From positions 1 to 64,000 of the forward strand of contig NZ_CP154799.1 of the NCBI RefSeq assembly GCF_050920705.1: a stretch of 64,000 bases of DNA. The letters run 5' to 3'. This document shows positions 47,192-55,812 of this stretch, piece after piece. The translations under genes were made by a program, and so were the position numbers. The notes under the pieces are model-generated. The model had not been told where the DNA came from, ran no database searches, and was given only the letters and a program-made list of their open reading frames with translations. The first letter of the stretch is position 1. Each line of letters begins with the position of its first letter. The stretch comes from Regnicoccus_A sp014224355 (GTDB lineage: Bacteria > Cyanobacteriota > Cyanobacteriia > PCC-6307 > Cyanobiaceae).

Positions 47192-47201
47192 TCCTCACAC
47201 A
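47192..47201 (-). promoter_or_regulatory. UGUGUGAGGA ribosome-binding site, Yfr1-type target, upstream porin
   Basis: TGTGTGAGGA ends four bases before the ATG. Nine of its bases match the Yfr1-type GUGUGAGGA site, and all ten are complementary to the loop at 45459-45468. Confidence 0.65.
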
Positions 47202-47330
47202 AGTTGGCGCGATGCGCCTGCATGAAGAATCACCCCCAGCCCTGCGGGCAGCCCGTGCAGGTGTGACAGAACGCACAACGGCTACGGGGAGGGCAGCTGG
47301 TCCACACTGGCCTGAACCGCCGCCAAGGCC

Positions 47331-49388
47331 CTGAACATCCGGTCCCAACGCCCCTGGCTGTGGTGGCTGGCCCTGGCGGCCCTTTGGCTGGCGGGCACAC
47401 TGGCCGACAGGCTCTGGCTTCATCTCGACCAGCGGCTGCCGGCCTGGGATCAAGCCGACTACCTCAACAGTGCCGTGGACCACGGCCGTGCCCTGGGACT
47501 GATTCCCGGCGGGGGCTGGCGGGGCTGGCAGGCCCTGCTCGACCTCTCCCCCAAGGTGCCGCCACTGGCGAGCCTGGTGAATGGCACGGTGATCGCCCTG
47601 GCAGGCGACAGCCCCGATCAGGCGAGTGCCGCCCTGGCGCTCTGGCAGGGGTTGCTTCTGGTCAGCGTCGCCTGCTGGGGTCGCCAGCTGGTGTCACCGG
47701 GGTTCGGCCTGCTGGCGGCAGCTCTCACCAGCACCACTCCGGCCTTGCTGAGCCTGCGGACCGATTTCACCCTGGATCTGCCCCTGGCCTCCACCAGTGT
47801 GCTGGCCCTCTGGCTGCTGGGGCGCTGGGCTGCACCAGACCCCAGGGGCGGACGCTGGAGTCAGGCCACCGCCGCCGCGCTGGCGTTGGCGGCGGCCGTT
47901 CTCGTGAAGCAGAGCGCCCTGCTTGTCGTGCTGCTGCCGGCCCTCTGGGTGGCAGCCCGGGCGATGGGGCGGCGGCAACGGCGCTGGCAGGCCCTCTCCG
48001 CCCTGGTGGTGGTGCTGAGCCTGGTACTCCCCTGGCTGCAGCACAACTGGATCACCACGATCGGAGGCACCAATCGAGCGGTGGTGGAATCAGCGGCCCA
48101 GGAGGGTGACCCGCCGCCGTTCAGCCTGGCCGGCCTGCTCTGGTATCCGAGGCTCTTGCCCCAGCAGCTGGGGCTGGTCAATGGCCTGCCGGCCCTGGTG
48201 GGCGGGCTGTTGGCGATCATCAACGCCTGGGAATCCCGCTGGGACAAGGGCTCGGGCGGCCGGGGCTGGGGCTGGTTGATCGGTTGCAGCCTCAGTGGCT
48301 GGCTGCTCACGACCCTCAGCCCCAACAAGGACCCCCGCTACATCACGCCGGTGCTGCCCCTGCTGGTGCTGATCCTGAGCCGGGGCTGGTGGCAACTGGG
48401 GCTGGCCCTGCAAAGGCGTGGCTGGGGGCACGCCTGTGGCGGCGCTCTGGGCCTGGCCCTGGTGGCCAGCGCCGGCGGCGCGATGGCGGCCCAGGCCAGG
48501 GAAATCCGCTGGCAGCCCCGGTCCCCCCTGCCTGAGGCGGTGGATGCCATGCGCCAGCAGGTGGGGGATCAGGCCCACACCCTGGTGATGCTCCCCAATG
48601 CCGCGGAGCTCAATGAGCACACCGCTACGGTGCTTGGACGGGCCCGTGGAGGTCAGATCGTGGCGCGGCAGCTCGGGCGGAAGTCCAGGGAGCGTCAGCT
48701 GGTGCTGGATCAGGCGGAGTGGGTTCTGCTCACCACCGGTGAGGCCGGCATGCGGCGGGAGGCCTCCCGGGAGTTGGCCGGCGCGATCCGCCAGGACCCC
48801 CGCTTCCGGCTGGTGGGCCGCTGGCCCTGGAGCGACGGAGAGCCGGTGGAGCTCTGGACCCGCCGCCAGCCCGTGGCGGACTCGGCCCGCTTCGATCGCC
48901 GGTTCATCGCGCTGGCCTCGGGCCTGAGGCGAGGTCCGGCAGGTCTCGCTCCGGTGTTCGAGGCCATCGGGCCCCAGCACCAGCTCGACGGTCACTGGCA
49001 GTACCAGCAACGGGTGAAAAGCTGGGCCGAGCAGCGCCTGCGCGCGGATCCAGACGATCGTGAGTCACTCTGGACCCTTGCACTGCTGGCGGTGCTCCGC
49101 AACCGACCACACCAGGCGGAGCGTTGGTTCGCCCGCCTCCAGACCCTGGAGCCGGCGAACCCCTGGCCGGTGGCCTACCGCAGCGTGGTGCTGCTGGCCG
49201 GCTGGAACCCCTGGGGAGCCCACGCCGTGGCCAGCGCTGCGGCCCCGCGCCATCGTGAGCCGGTGCTGGACGCCCTCTCCGACGTGAGCGGCGCCCTGAT
49301 GGCCAATCCCTTCAGCCTGCAGCGGGCCATCGGTTCGGTTCCCGATGCCACCCGCCGCGTGACCAGTCTGCTGAAGAAGGAGCGCTGA
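47331..49388 (+). CDS. Glycosyltransferase family 39-like membrane protein
   Basis: About 685 residues with ten or more membrane helices. RSQRPWLWWLALAALWLAGTLADRLW is the first helix, and PAWDQADYLNSAVDHG carries the acidic residue of the GT39/ArnT-type active site. A helical C-terminal region ends SLLKKER. No ATG, GTG or TTG occurs between the in-frame stop at 47313 and the first helix; CTG 47331 is given as a stand-in. The first GTG is at 47475, which would remove the active-site helix. An upstream indel is possible. It probably adds sugars from a polyprenyl-phosphate donor on the outer face. The stop overlaps the next ATG. Confidence 0.7.
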   Translation: MNIRSQRPWLWWLALAALWLAGTLADRLWLHLDQRLPAWDQADYLNSAVDHGRALGLIPGGGWRGWQALLDLSPKVPPLASLVNGTVIALAGDSPDQASAALALWQGLLLVSVACWGRQLVSPGFGLLAAALTSTTPALLSLRTDFTLDLPLASTSVLALWLLGRWAAPDPRGGRWSQATAAALALAAAVLVKQSALLVVLLPALWVAARAMGRRQRRWQALSALVVVLSLVLPWLQHNWITTIGGTNRAVVESAAQEGDPPPFSLAGLLWYPRLLPQQLGLVNGLPALVGGLLAIINAWESRWDKGSGGRGWGWLIGCSLSGWLLTTLSPNKDPRYITPVLPLLVLILSRGWWQLGLALQRRGWGHACGGALGLALVASAGGAMAAQAREIRWQPRSPLPEAVDAMRQQVGDQAHTLVMLPNAAELNEHTATVLGRARGGQIVARQLGRKSRERQLVLDQAEWVLLTTGEAGMRREASRELAGAIRQDPRFRLVGRWPWSDGEPVELWTRRQPVADSARFDRRFIALASGLRRGPAGLAPVFEAIGPQHQLDGHWQYQQRVKSWAEQRLRADPDDRESLWTLALLAVLRNRPHQAERWFARLQTLEPANPWPVAYRSVVLLAGWNPWGAHAVASAAAPRHREPVLDALSDVSGALMANPFSLQRAIGSVPDATRRVTSLLKKER

Positions 49389-51081
49389 TGAGAGTCAGCC
49401 GCGCCCTGCTCGGGCTCTGGGCCGTGGCCCTGCTGCTGGCCCTGGCCGGGCTGGGCAATCTGCCCCTGCGCGACTGGGATGAAGGGATCGTGGCCCGGGT
49501 GGCCTTCGAGATCAGCCAGGCGTCGTGGCCAGACACTCTTCTGCCGACGTTTTGGGGATCCACCTATCTCAACAAGCCTCCGGGACTGCACTGGCTGATC
49601 GCCGGCGTGATCCAGCTCTGGCAGGGCCTCGGGGGCGGGGCCAGCGCACGCCCTCCCGACTGGGTGATCCGGCTCGCGCCGGCGCTGGTCTCCAGTCTGC
49701 TGGTGCCGTTGATCGGGGCGATTCAGCTGCGGCTGCGGCCCAGGCAACCCCTGGCGGCCGTTGGTGCGGCGGCGATCGCCCTGACCCTGATGCCCCTGGC
49801 TCGCCACGGCCGGTTGGCCATGCTCGATGGAGCCCAGCTGAGTGCCATGGCCCTGCTCTGGCTGGGTCTGCTGCTGGCCACGCCCAGGCCTCGCAGAGCC
49901 CTGGCTGGCGGTCTGATCGCGGGAGCCGCGGGCAGCGCACTGTTGCTGCTCAAGGCACCTGTGGTGCTTCCGGTGCTGGCCACGGGTCTGGTGCTGCGTT
50001 GGCTCGATCGCGATCTGGATCGGCAGGCCTGGATGCGGTTGGCGCTGGGGCTGGCCCTTGGGCTCTCGGTGGGTCTGGCCTGGCACGGCTGGCATGGCCT
50101 GCAGCGGGGAGAGGAGGCCCTGCTGATGTGGGGCGGCCAGGGGCTGCTGCGCTTCACCTCCACGGTGGAGGAGCACCATGGCAGTCCGCTTGAGCCCCTG
50201 CTGGAGGTGCTGGAAGGCGGTTGGCCCTGGCTCCCCCTCTGGCCCATCGGCCTGGGCCTGGCCTGGGGTGAGAGGCGCCATCAGGCCGGGCGCTGGAGCC
50301 TGGGCCTCACCCTGGCCGCCAGCCTCACGGTGCTGCCGATGAAGACCCAGCTGCCCTGGTACAGCCTCCTGCTCTGGCCGCCCTTCTGTCTGATCTGCGG
50401 GCCGGTGCTGGCACGGCTGGTGGACAGCGGCCCAAGGCCAAGGGGGTTGCTGGGGCGGCTGCCCTGGTTCTGGGCTCTGCTGGGGGGAGTGTTGCTGCTG
50501 GCCTTCCTGCTGGCCTCGCTGCCGATCCCCTGGCTCGTCGGGCAGGACCCTTGGCTCAGCAGCGCCCGCTGGTTGCCCCTGCCCGCAGGGCTTGGGTTGC
50601 TGCTGGGGGGATCAACCTGGTGCGGCAGTCCCCGGCACGGCGTCGGCTGGGGCTGGGGCTGCTGCTGCTCGGGTGGTGCACCTCGTTGCTGCTGTTCTTC
50701 CTGAGCCCGTTCTGGAACTGGGAATTGAATGAAACGTCATCGGTGCTGCCGCCGGCGGAGCTGGCCCGACAGGCCGGAAAGCCCGGCGCCGCCGGCGACC
50801 TGCCGATCCACATGCCTGAGCGCCAGGGTCAGCGGCCCAGCCTTCGCTGGTACGCCGAGCAGGAGATCTTCAATCTTCCCGACAGCCCTGGGGACCACTG
50901 GCCCAGCCGCTTCAGGGTGCTGCTGCGCCGTGGCGACGGCCACGGGACAGTGGAACCTGGCAACCCCGGACGCCTGCGGCTTCAGGATTCCACCTGTGAC
51001 CTGGAGGCTCTCGGTGACGACAACTGGCAACGCTGGCTCTGCGAAGGACCAGCCAAGGACCCTGCCAACCCGGCCCGCTGA
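49388..51081 (+). pseudogene. ArnT/GT39-like glycosyltransferase, frameshifted
   Basis: Polytopic glycosyltransferase. The first helix and GNLPLRDWDEGIVARVAFE contain the ArnT-type DWDEG active site; STYLNKPPGLHWLIAG is another family motif. The frame is lost at six G (50605-50610) after PLPAGLGLLLGG and resumes INLVRQSPARRRLGLGL. A helix and a soluble C-terminal part ending AKDPANPAR follow. Seven G would restore about 564 residues. The domain order is intact on both sides, so a sequencing error is plausible. Likely acts on an envelope polysaccharide or lipid; no substrate can be named. Confidence 0.8.
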
Positions 51082-51103
51082 GCAGAAGCAGGCCGAGCGG
51101 GCC

Positions 51104-52690
51104 GTGCTGTTGGCGGCTGCCCTGTTCGCGCTGGTGGGGCTGCTGCTGCAGTGGTGGCGGCTGCAGGTGCTCACCGCTTCCTACGACCAGGGAATTTTCC
51201 TGCAGACGATCTGGAGCGGACTGCACGGCCATCCCTTCGAGAGCACCCTCTCCTCCCAGCTCTCCACCAACGTGATCCACGCCGGGGAACCTCCCTCCCT
51301 GGGATATCACCGTCTGGGGCAACACTTCACGCCGGCCCTGCTGCTGTGGGTGCCCCTGGTGGGGCTGCTGGGGATCTGGGCGCTGCCGCTGGTGCAGGTG
51401 GGTCTGATGACGGCCGCGGGGCTGGTGCTGCACCGGATCGCCCGGGAACGGCTGGAGGATCCCTGGCTGGCCGCCTTCCTGGCCTGCAGCTTCTACGGCG
51501 CCAATGCGGTGATTGGCCCCACCTGGGGGAACTTCACCGACCTCTGCCAGCTGCCGCTGGCCTTCCTGGCGCTCTGGTTCGGGCTGCAGCGGCGCCGCTG
51601 GTGGCTGGTGGCCGTGGCTGCCCTGGCGGTGCCGATGATCCGGGAGGACACCGGTGTGCTGCTGCTGGGGGTCAGCCTCTGGATCCTGGTGCGCCAGCGC
51701 CGGCAGTGGGCCCTGGCCCTGGGACTGGCCACGCTCGGCCTGGGCTGGGTGCTGCTGGTGACCAACGTGTTGATGCCGCTGTTCAGCGACGACAACTCCC
51801 GCCGTTTCATGGTGGAGAACTTCGGCCAGTACATCGGTGACGCCGAGCAGGCCAGCAGCCTTGAGGTGCTGCTCAAGGCCCTGCGCCAGCCCCTGGTGGT
51901 TCTGCGCGAACTGATCTGGCCCCCTTCAGAGACCTTGCGCTACCTGCTGGCCCAGGGACTGCCCCTGATGCTGGTGCCGCTGATCAGCCTCGACAGTTGG
52001 CTGCTGATGGGCGTGCCCCTTCTGGGCCTGTTGCTGGCGCAGGGGTCGAACAACCCCCTCTCGATCAACCTCCGCTACGCGCTGCTTGTGGTGCCCGGAC
52101 TGTTCGCAGGGGCCATCGAATGGTGGCGACGCCACCCCCAGGCCTTCGCGAGGCGGCGGCTGCGGCGGCTCTGGATCGGTTGCATCGGACTCTCCCTGCT
52201 GTTCACCCTGCTGGCCAACCCCAACCGCAGCCTCTCATTTCTGATTCCCGACAGCGTCGAGCCCTGGGTTTACAGCTCCCCAGCGCGCCAGTGGAGCCAC
52301 GGGGTCAGTGCCCGAGAGCTTGTGAGCCTGATTCCCGAGGGTGCCAGTGTGGCCGCCAACACCCCCCTGATTCCCCATCTGGCCCAGCGACCGGTGCTGA
52401 TCCGCTTTCCGAACGGTGTGATCTACAGGGATCGCCAGGGCGGCAACAGAGTCGTCGACTGGATCGCCGTGGATCTTGATTGGCTGCGTCGCTACGGAGT
52501 GGCTTTTTTCAGCGATCGCAGAGCTCTGGAGAGCAGCCTCGAGGCACTGGCCTCCTTGCCTGAGGACTATGGCGTGCAGGCCTTCGACGATGGAGTGGTG
52601 CTCCTGCAACGGAACCAGCCCGATGTGGAGCCGGCACGGCGGCAGCTGCAGGAGCTGATCAACTCGATCCGGCGCCAGCTCGAGCGCTGA
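51104..52690 (+). CDS. DUF2079 membrane protein
   Basis: About 528 residues from GTG 51104, with some ten membrane helices. SYDQGIFLQTIWSGLHGHPFESTL and YHRLGQHFTPALLLWVPL are the DUF2079 signatures; in this family the DQGIF motif takes the place of the acidic GT39-type active site. No ATG is available; CTG 51062 or upstream GTGs overlapping the previous gene are alternatives. The gene forms a cluster with the two preceding glycosyltransferases. The function is unknown. A stem-loop follows at 52709. Confidence 0.78.
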   Translation: MLLAAALFALVGLLLQWWRLQVLTASYDQGIFLQTIWSGLHGHPFESTLSSQLSTNVIHAGEPPSLGYHRLGQHFTPALLLWVPLVGLLGIWALPLVQVGLMTAAGLVLHRIARERLEDPWLAAFLACSFYGANAVIGPTWGNFTDLCQLPLAFLALWFGLQRRRWWLVAVAALAVPMIREDTGVLLLGVSLWILVRQRRQWALALGLATLGLGWVLLVTNVLMPLFSDDNSRRFMVENFGQYIGDAEQASSLEVLLKALRQPLVVLRELIWPPSETLRYLLAQGLPLMLVPLISLDSWLLMGVPLLGLLLAQGSNNPLSINLRYALLVVPGLFAGAIEWWRRHPQAFARRRLRRLWIGCIGLSLLFTLLANPNRSLSFLIPDSVEPWVYSSPARQWSHGVSARELVSLIPEGASVAANTPLIPHLAQRPVLIRFPNGVIYRDRQGGNRVVDWIAVDLDWLRRYGVAFFSDRRALESSLEALASLPEDYGVQAFDDGVVLLQRNQPDVEPARRQLQELINSIRRQLER

Positions 52691-52708
52691 GCCGGTTGAA
52701 AGAACGAT

Positions 52709-52747
52709 GCCCCCGTCGCCGGCTCTGGAGAGCGCGGCCACGGGGGC
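52709..52747. terminator. Long GC hairpin after the DUF2079 gene
   Basis: GCCCCCGTCGCCGGCTCT pairs with AGCGCGGCCACGGGGGC around GGAG, about 16 pairs. No T run follows on the plus strand; a weak ATCGTTCTTTC follows on the minus strand. It could stop transcription or protect 3' ends. Confidence 0.5.
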
Positions 52748-52802
52748 GTTCGCCGGGTCCGCTCTGGCGCGGAACCGATTGATCAGGAAACTGGCGCCGA
52801 AA

Positions 52803-52943
52803 TCAGCCGGCGTTCTCCGCGATCAGCAGACCCTGGGTCATGGAACTGTGGCTCACGGGCACCTCCTCCTTGGGGGGATAAGGCCAGCCGGTGTCGTCTT
52901 CGGAGCGAGCTCTTCCGGCACAAGTCCTTCCGGGCTGCTCCAC
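52803..52943 (-). CDS. Possible 46-residue protein
   Basis: From GTG 52943 the frame encodes a peptide ending EDDTGWPYPPKEEVPVSHSS then MTQGLLIAENAG. The composition is protein-like, and GGAGGA precedes an internal GTG (GTGCCCGTGAGC), which could start a peptide of 19 residues. The frame also contains a run of six C, so another indel is possible. I recognise no family. Confidence 0.3.
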   Translation of the reverse strand: MEQPGRTCAGRARSEDDTGWPYPPKEEVPVSHSSMTQGLLIAENAG

Positions 52944-53068
52944 GGCACTGCTGACGGAACAGGACGAATCTAGGGGAATTGCAGAGGGCAGTGAGAGCCT
53001 GTCAGCTCGAAAGCACAGCGATCGCCTCTGGCTGTGGAGGCGGCGGCTGAAGGACGTGGGCCGGCCAC

Positions 53069-53092
53069 AAAAAAGGCGCCCCGAAGGGCACC
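53069..53092 (-). terminator. Terminator of psbD
   Basis: Stem GGTGCC/GGCGCC around CTTCGG, containing one G-T pair, with a T6 run on the minus strand 70 bases after the psbD stop. It implies psbC is not co-transcribed here. Confidence 0.85.
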
Positions 53093-53161
53093 TTGCTGAG
53101 CAATCTGAGGACTGCCAAGGGGATCCAGAGGCCACAACGGGCCAGTGGGCCCATCCAGGGA

Positions 53162-54220
53162 TCAGAGAGCGTTGCCCCGGGGCAGAACCTCTTCAGGGAA
53201 GACGAAGTTTTCATGCGGCTGGTCGGCCGGTGCCATCCAGGCACGCAGACCTTCGTTCAGAAGAATGTTCTTCGTGTAGAAGGTCTCGAATTCGGGGTCC
53301 TCAGCGGCGCGGATCTCCTGCGACACGAAGTCGTAGGCACGCAGGTTGAGGGCCAGGCCGATGATGCCGATGCTGCTGGTCCACAGACCCATCACCGGCA
53401 CGAACAGCATGAAGAAGTGCAGCCAGCGCTTGTTGGAGAACGCGATCCCGAAGATCTGGCTCCAGAAGCGGTTGGCGGTGACCATCGAGTAGGTCTCTTC
53501 CTCCTGGGTGGGCTCGAACGCCTTGAAGGTGTTCGACTGCTCACCGTCCTCGAACAGGGTGTTCTCCACCGTGGCGCCATGAATGGCGCAGAGCAGAGCA
53601 CCGCCGAGAATGCCGGCCACACCCATCATGTGGAACGGGTTCAGGGTCCAGTTGTGGAAGCCCTGCAGGAAGAGCAGGAAGCGGAAGATGGCGGCCACCC
53701 CGAAGCTGGGGGCGAAGAACCAGCTGCTCTGGCCCAGGGGGTACATCAGGAAGACACTGACGAACACCGCGATCGGACCGGAGAAGGCGATGGCGTTGTA
53801 GGGGCGGATGCCCACCAGCCGGGCGATCTCGAACTGACGCAGCATGAAGCCGATCAGGGCGAAGGCGCCGTGCAGGGCCACGAAGGGCCAGAGGCCACCG
53901 AGCTGGATCCAGCGCACGAAGTCGCCCTGGGCCTCGGGGCCCCAGAGCAGCAGCAGGCTGTGACCCATGGCATCAGCGGGTGTGCTGACGGCGGCGGTGA
54001 GGAAGTTGCAACCCTCCAGATAGGAGCTGGCAATGCCGTGGGTGTACCAGGAGGTGGCGAAGGTGGTGCCGGTCAGCCAGCCGCCCAGCGCCAGATAGGC
54101 GGTGGGGAACAGCAGCAGACCGGACCACCCGACAAAAACAAAGCGATCACGCTTCAGCCAGTCATCGAGGACGTCGAACCATCCCCGTGCGGCAGGCGCG
54201 CGCCCTAAAGCGATCGTCAT
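53162..54220 (-). CDS. psbD: Photosystem II D2 protein (PsbD), solitary copy
   Basis: 352 residues, one of the two reaction-centre subunits; binds P680 chlorophyll, pheophytin, QA and the non-haem iron. MTIALGRAPAARGWFDVLDDWLKRDRFVFVGWSGLLLFPTAY opens it. GCNFLTAAVSTPADAMGHSLLLLWGPEAQGDFVRW and the helix with HNWTLNPFHMMGVAGILGGALLCAIHGATVENTLFEDG are intact, and it ends PRGNAL. No psbC follows; a terminator does. In many cyanobacteria a second psbD copy stands alone and is raised in high light, so this may be psbD2. The upstream sequence is AT-rich (TACAACCAACATCCTACAAAAAC) but no firm promoter was defined. Confidence 0.97.
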   Translation of the reverse strand: MTIALGRAPAARGWFDVLDDWLKRDRFVFVGWSGLLLFPTAYLALGGWLTGTTFATSWYTHGIASSYLEGCNFLTAAVSTPADAMGHSLLLLWGPEAQGDFVRWIQLGGLWPFVALHGAFALIGFMLRQFEIARLVGIRPYNAIAFSGPIAVFVSVFLMYPLGQSSWFFAPSFGVAAIFRFLLFLQGFHNWTLNPFHMMGVAGILGGALLCAIHGATVENTLFEDGEQSNTFKAFEPTQEEETYSMVTANRFWSQIFGIAFSNKRWLHFFMLFVPVMGLWTSSIGIIGLALNLRAYDFVSQEIRAAEDPEFETFYTKNILLNEGLRAWMAPADQPHENFVFPEEVLPRGNAL

Positions 54221-54396
54221 GCAGGTACTTCATGAACCTTTACAACCAACATCCTACAAAAACCGGCAGCCCCCGGGAGCCCTCTCCCACGAGCACACCC
54301 CGAAATGAGTAAAAGCACTCAGCCAGCCCTGTCGGTGGCCGGCGGCGGTGCGGCAGACCGTTCGCCAGAGTGGGCCCTGGCCTTCAAACGCAGAAC

Positions 54397-54660
54397 GTGT
54401 ACGTCGTCGAGCTCGCCCTCAAGCTCAGTCCCATGCCCATCTCGGTGCAGCGAAAGGAGCTCAGTGACGCCCAGTCGCTCCACAGCGAGATCAGGGCAGC
54501 CATGGAAAGCGGCCAACCCCGGGTGCTCGAGCTCCACTGTGAGAAAGCCGAGGAGAAGCGCGTCAGCCTGCTCAGCGGGGAACTCCTGGCCGTTCAGCTC
54601 TATGAGAAGTCGGCGGTCGGCGGCGGCAGCAAGCGGCCCGGATTCAGCGTCGACGGTTGA
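54397..54660 (+). CDS. UPF0367 family protein
   Basis: 87 residues from GTG 54397 (VYVVELALKLSPMPISVQRKEL). This small family is limited to cyanobacteria and their plastid relatives; it ends GGGSKRPGFSVDG as usual. The start GTG was chosen because the family always begins MYVVELALK. The stop overlaps the ATG of the ABC ATPase (TGATGG), so the two are coupled. Function unknown. Confidence 0.88.
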   Translation: MYVVELALKLSPMPISVQRKELSDAQSLHSEIRAAMESGQPRVLELHCEKAEEKRVSLLSGELLAVQLYEKSAVGGGSKRPGFSVDG

Positions 54661-55397
54661 TGGCCTTGGGCAGCCCCTCCGGCGGAGCCTCGCCGCCGGG
54701 GTCGTCCCCCGCCCTGGTGGCGGAAGGTCTCTGTCTGACCTGGGCCAACGGCAGCCAGGCCCTGAATCACTGTGACCTGCGCCTGCCAGGATCCGGCCTC
54801 TGGATGCTGGTGGGCGGCAACGGCAGTGGCAAGAGCACTCTGCTGCGCCTGCTCGCGGGCCTGCTTGAGCCCAGCAGTGGCCGCGTCAGGTTGACCCTCA
54901 AGCCTGCCCTGGTCTTCCAGAACCCCGACCACCAGTTGCTGCTGCCCAGCTGCGGAACGGATCTGCAGCTCGGTCTGGCGCAGGACCTGGCCCCGGAACA
55001 GCGCCAGGGTCGCCTGGCCGCGGCCCTGGCCCAGGTGGGGCTTGGGGGATTTGAGGGGCGACCGATTCATACCCTCAGCGGCGGACAGAAACAGCGGCTG
55101 GCGATCGCCGGCGCCCTCGCCGGTGACGCGAGCCTTCTCCTGCTCGATGAGCCCACTGCCTTGCTCGACCCCGAAAGCCAGGGGGAGGTGCTGCAGCTGA
55201 TCGATCGGCTCTGCCATCGCCCTGATCGGCCTCTCACCGCGTTGTGGATCACCCATCGCCTCGAAGAGCTCGACCACTGCGACGCGGCCGCCGAAATGGA
55301 GCGGGGGCTGATCGGCCCCTGGCAGCAGGGGCCAGCCCTGCGGCGGACCATCGAGAACCGGCTTCCCCCCTTGCCTGCCGGCAGGGCCGGCGGGTAG
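54660..55397 (+). CDS. ABC transporter ATP-binding protein (ECF/cobalt-type)
   Basis: 245 residues. Walker A GGNGSGKST lies at 52-60, Q-loop VFQNPDHQ, signature LSGGQKQR, Walker B LLLLDEPTALLD, and H-loop ITHRLEE. The Q-loop FQNPDHQ is the mark of ECF-type (CbiO/EcfA) ATPases for vitamins or metals. The membrane partner is not in this window. tRNA-Asn follows 17 bases on. Confidence 0.9.
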   Translation: MALGSPSGGASPPGSSPALVAEGLCLTWANGSQALNHCDLRLPGSGLWMLVGGNGSGKSTLLRLLAGLLEPSSGRVRLTLKPALVFQNPDHQLLLPSCGTDLQLGLAQDLAPEQRQGRLAAALAQVGLGGFEGRPIHTLSGGQKQRLAIAGALAGDASLLLLDEPTALLDPESQGEVLQLIDRLCHRPDRPLTALWITHRLEELDHCDAAAEMERGLIGPWQQGPALRRTIENRLPPLPAGRAGG

Positions 55398-55413
55398 GTT
55401 CTCGTGATCCCAT

Positions 55414-55485
55414 TCCTCGGTAGCTCAGCGGTAGAGCGGTCGGCTGTTAACCGATTGGTCGCAGGTTCGAATCCTGCCCGGGGAG
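55414..55485 (+). tRNA. trnN: tRNA-Asn (anticodon GTT)
   Basis: 72 nt cloverleaf: acceptor TCCTCGG/CCGGGGA, D-arm AGCTCAGCGGTAGAGC, anticodon GTT in CTGTTAACC, T-arm GCAGGTTCGAATCCTGC. No CCA is encoded. A T5 run follows directly and may help end the transcript. Confidence 0.96.
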
Positions 55486-55812
55486 TTTTTCACGATTCAT
55501 CACGGCCTGAAGAGGTCGAATGTTCTGGCACCTGCTCCGGCGAGCCCAGCCCGGGGCAAGCCTGATGGCACTCGTCACAACGGGACGCCGACGACAAGAG
55601 CGAAGCCGAAAGAAAATCTGAAGATTCAATTCAGATGCTTCTCCGCCTGCTTGCGGATGAACCCAGGCCACGCCTGCTCTCTGGTTGTCAGGCCAGCCGA
55701 GGGAGCGATCAGGCAGTTCGCATCAATGCCAGAGATCAGGAGAAAATAAGGCTCACATTCTTGTGGTATCGGCCATCTGCGCCTTGCCGTCACGTGTCCT
55801 CCAGCCTCTGCC
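55486..55812. other. Region between tRNA-Asn and rpaA
   Basis: 327 bases with lower GC than the neighbours in its second half. A minus-strand frame ending ANCLIAPSAGLTTREQAWPGFIRKQAEKHLN lies at 55626-55797 but has no good start or family. The rpaA promoter must lie here; no clear -10/-35 pair was found. Confidence 0.5.

Larger units (their letters stand above)
52691..53161. other. Region between the DUF2079 gene and psbD
   Basis: 471 bases holding the hairpin at 52709-52747, a possible small ORF at 52803-52943 (minus strand) and the psbD terminator at 53069-53092. Nothing else convincing. Confidence 0.6.

Noticed and set aside
47360..48109. Plus-strand frame over the first glycosyltransferase
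   Set aside because: Out-of-frame shadow; the membrane-helix pattern is in the frame that ends at 49388.
54225..54265. HLR1 (RpaB-binding) site upstream of psbD
   Set aside because: TTTACAAC and CCTACAAA occur but at 14-base rather than 10-base spacing, so the match is poor.
55626..55797. 55-residue minus-strand frame next to rpaA
   Set aside because: No ATG, no RBS and no known family; it would cover the rpaA promoter. Left as unassigned.
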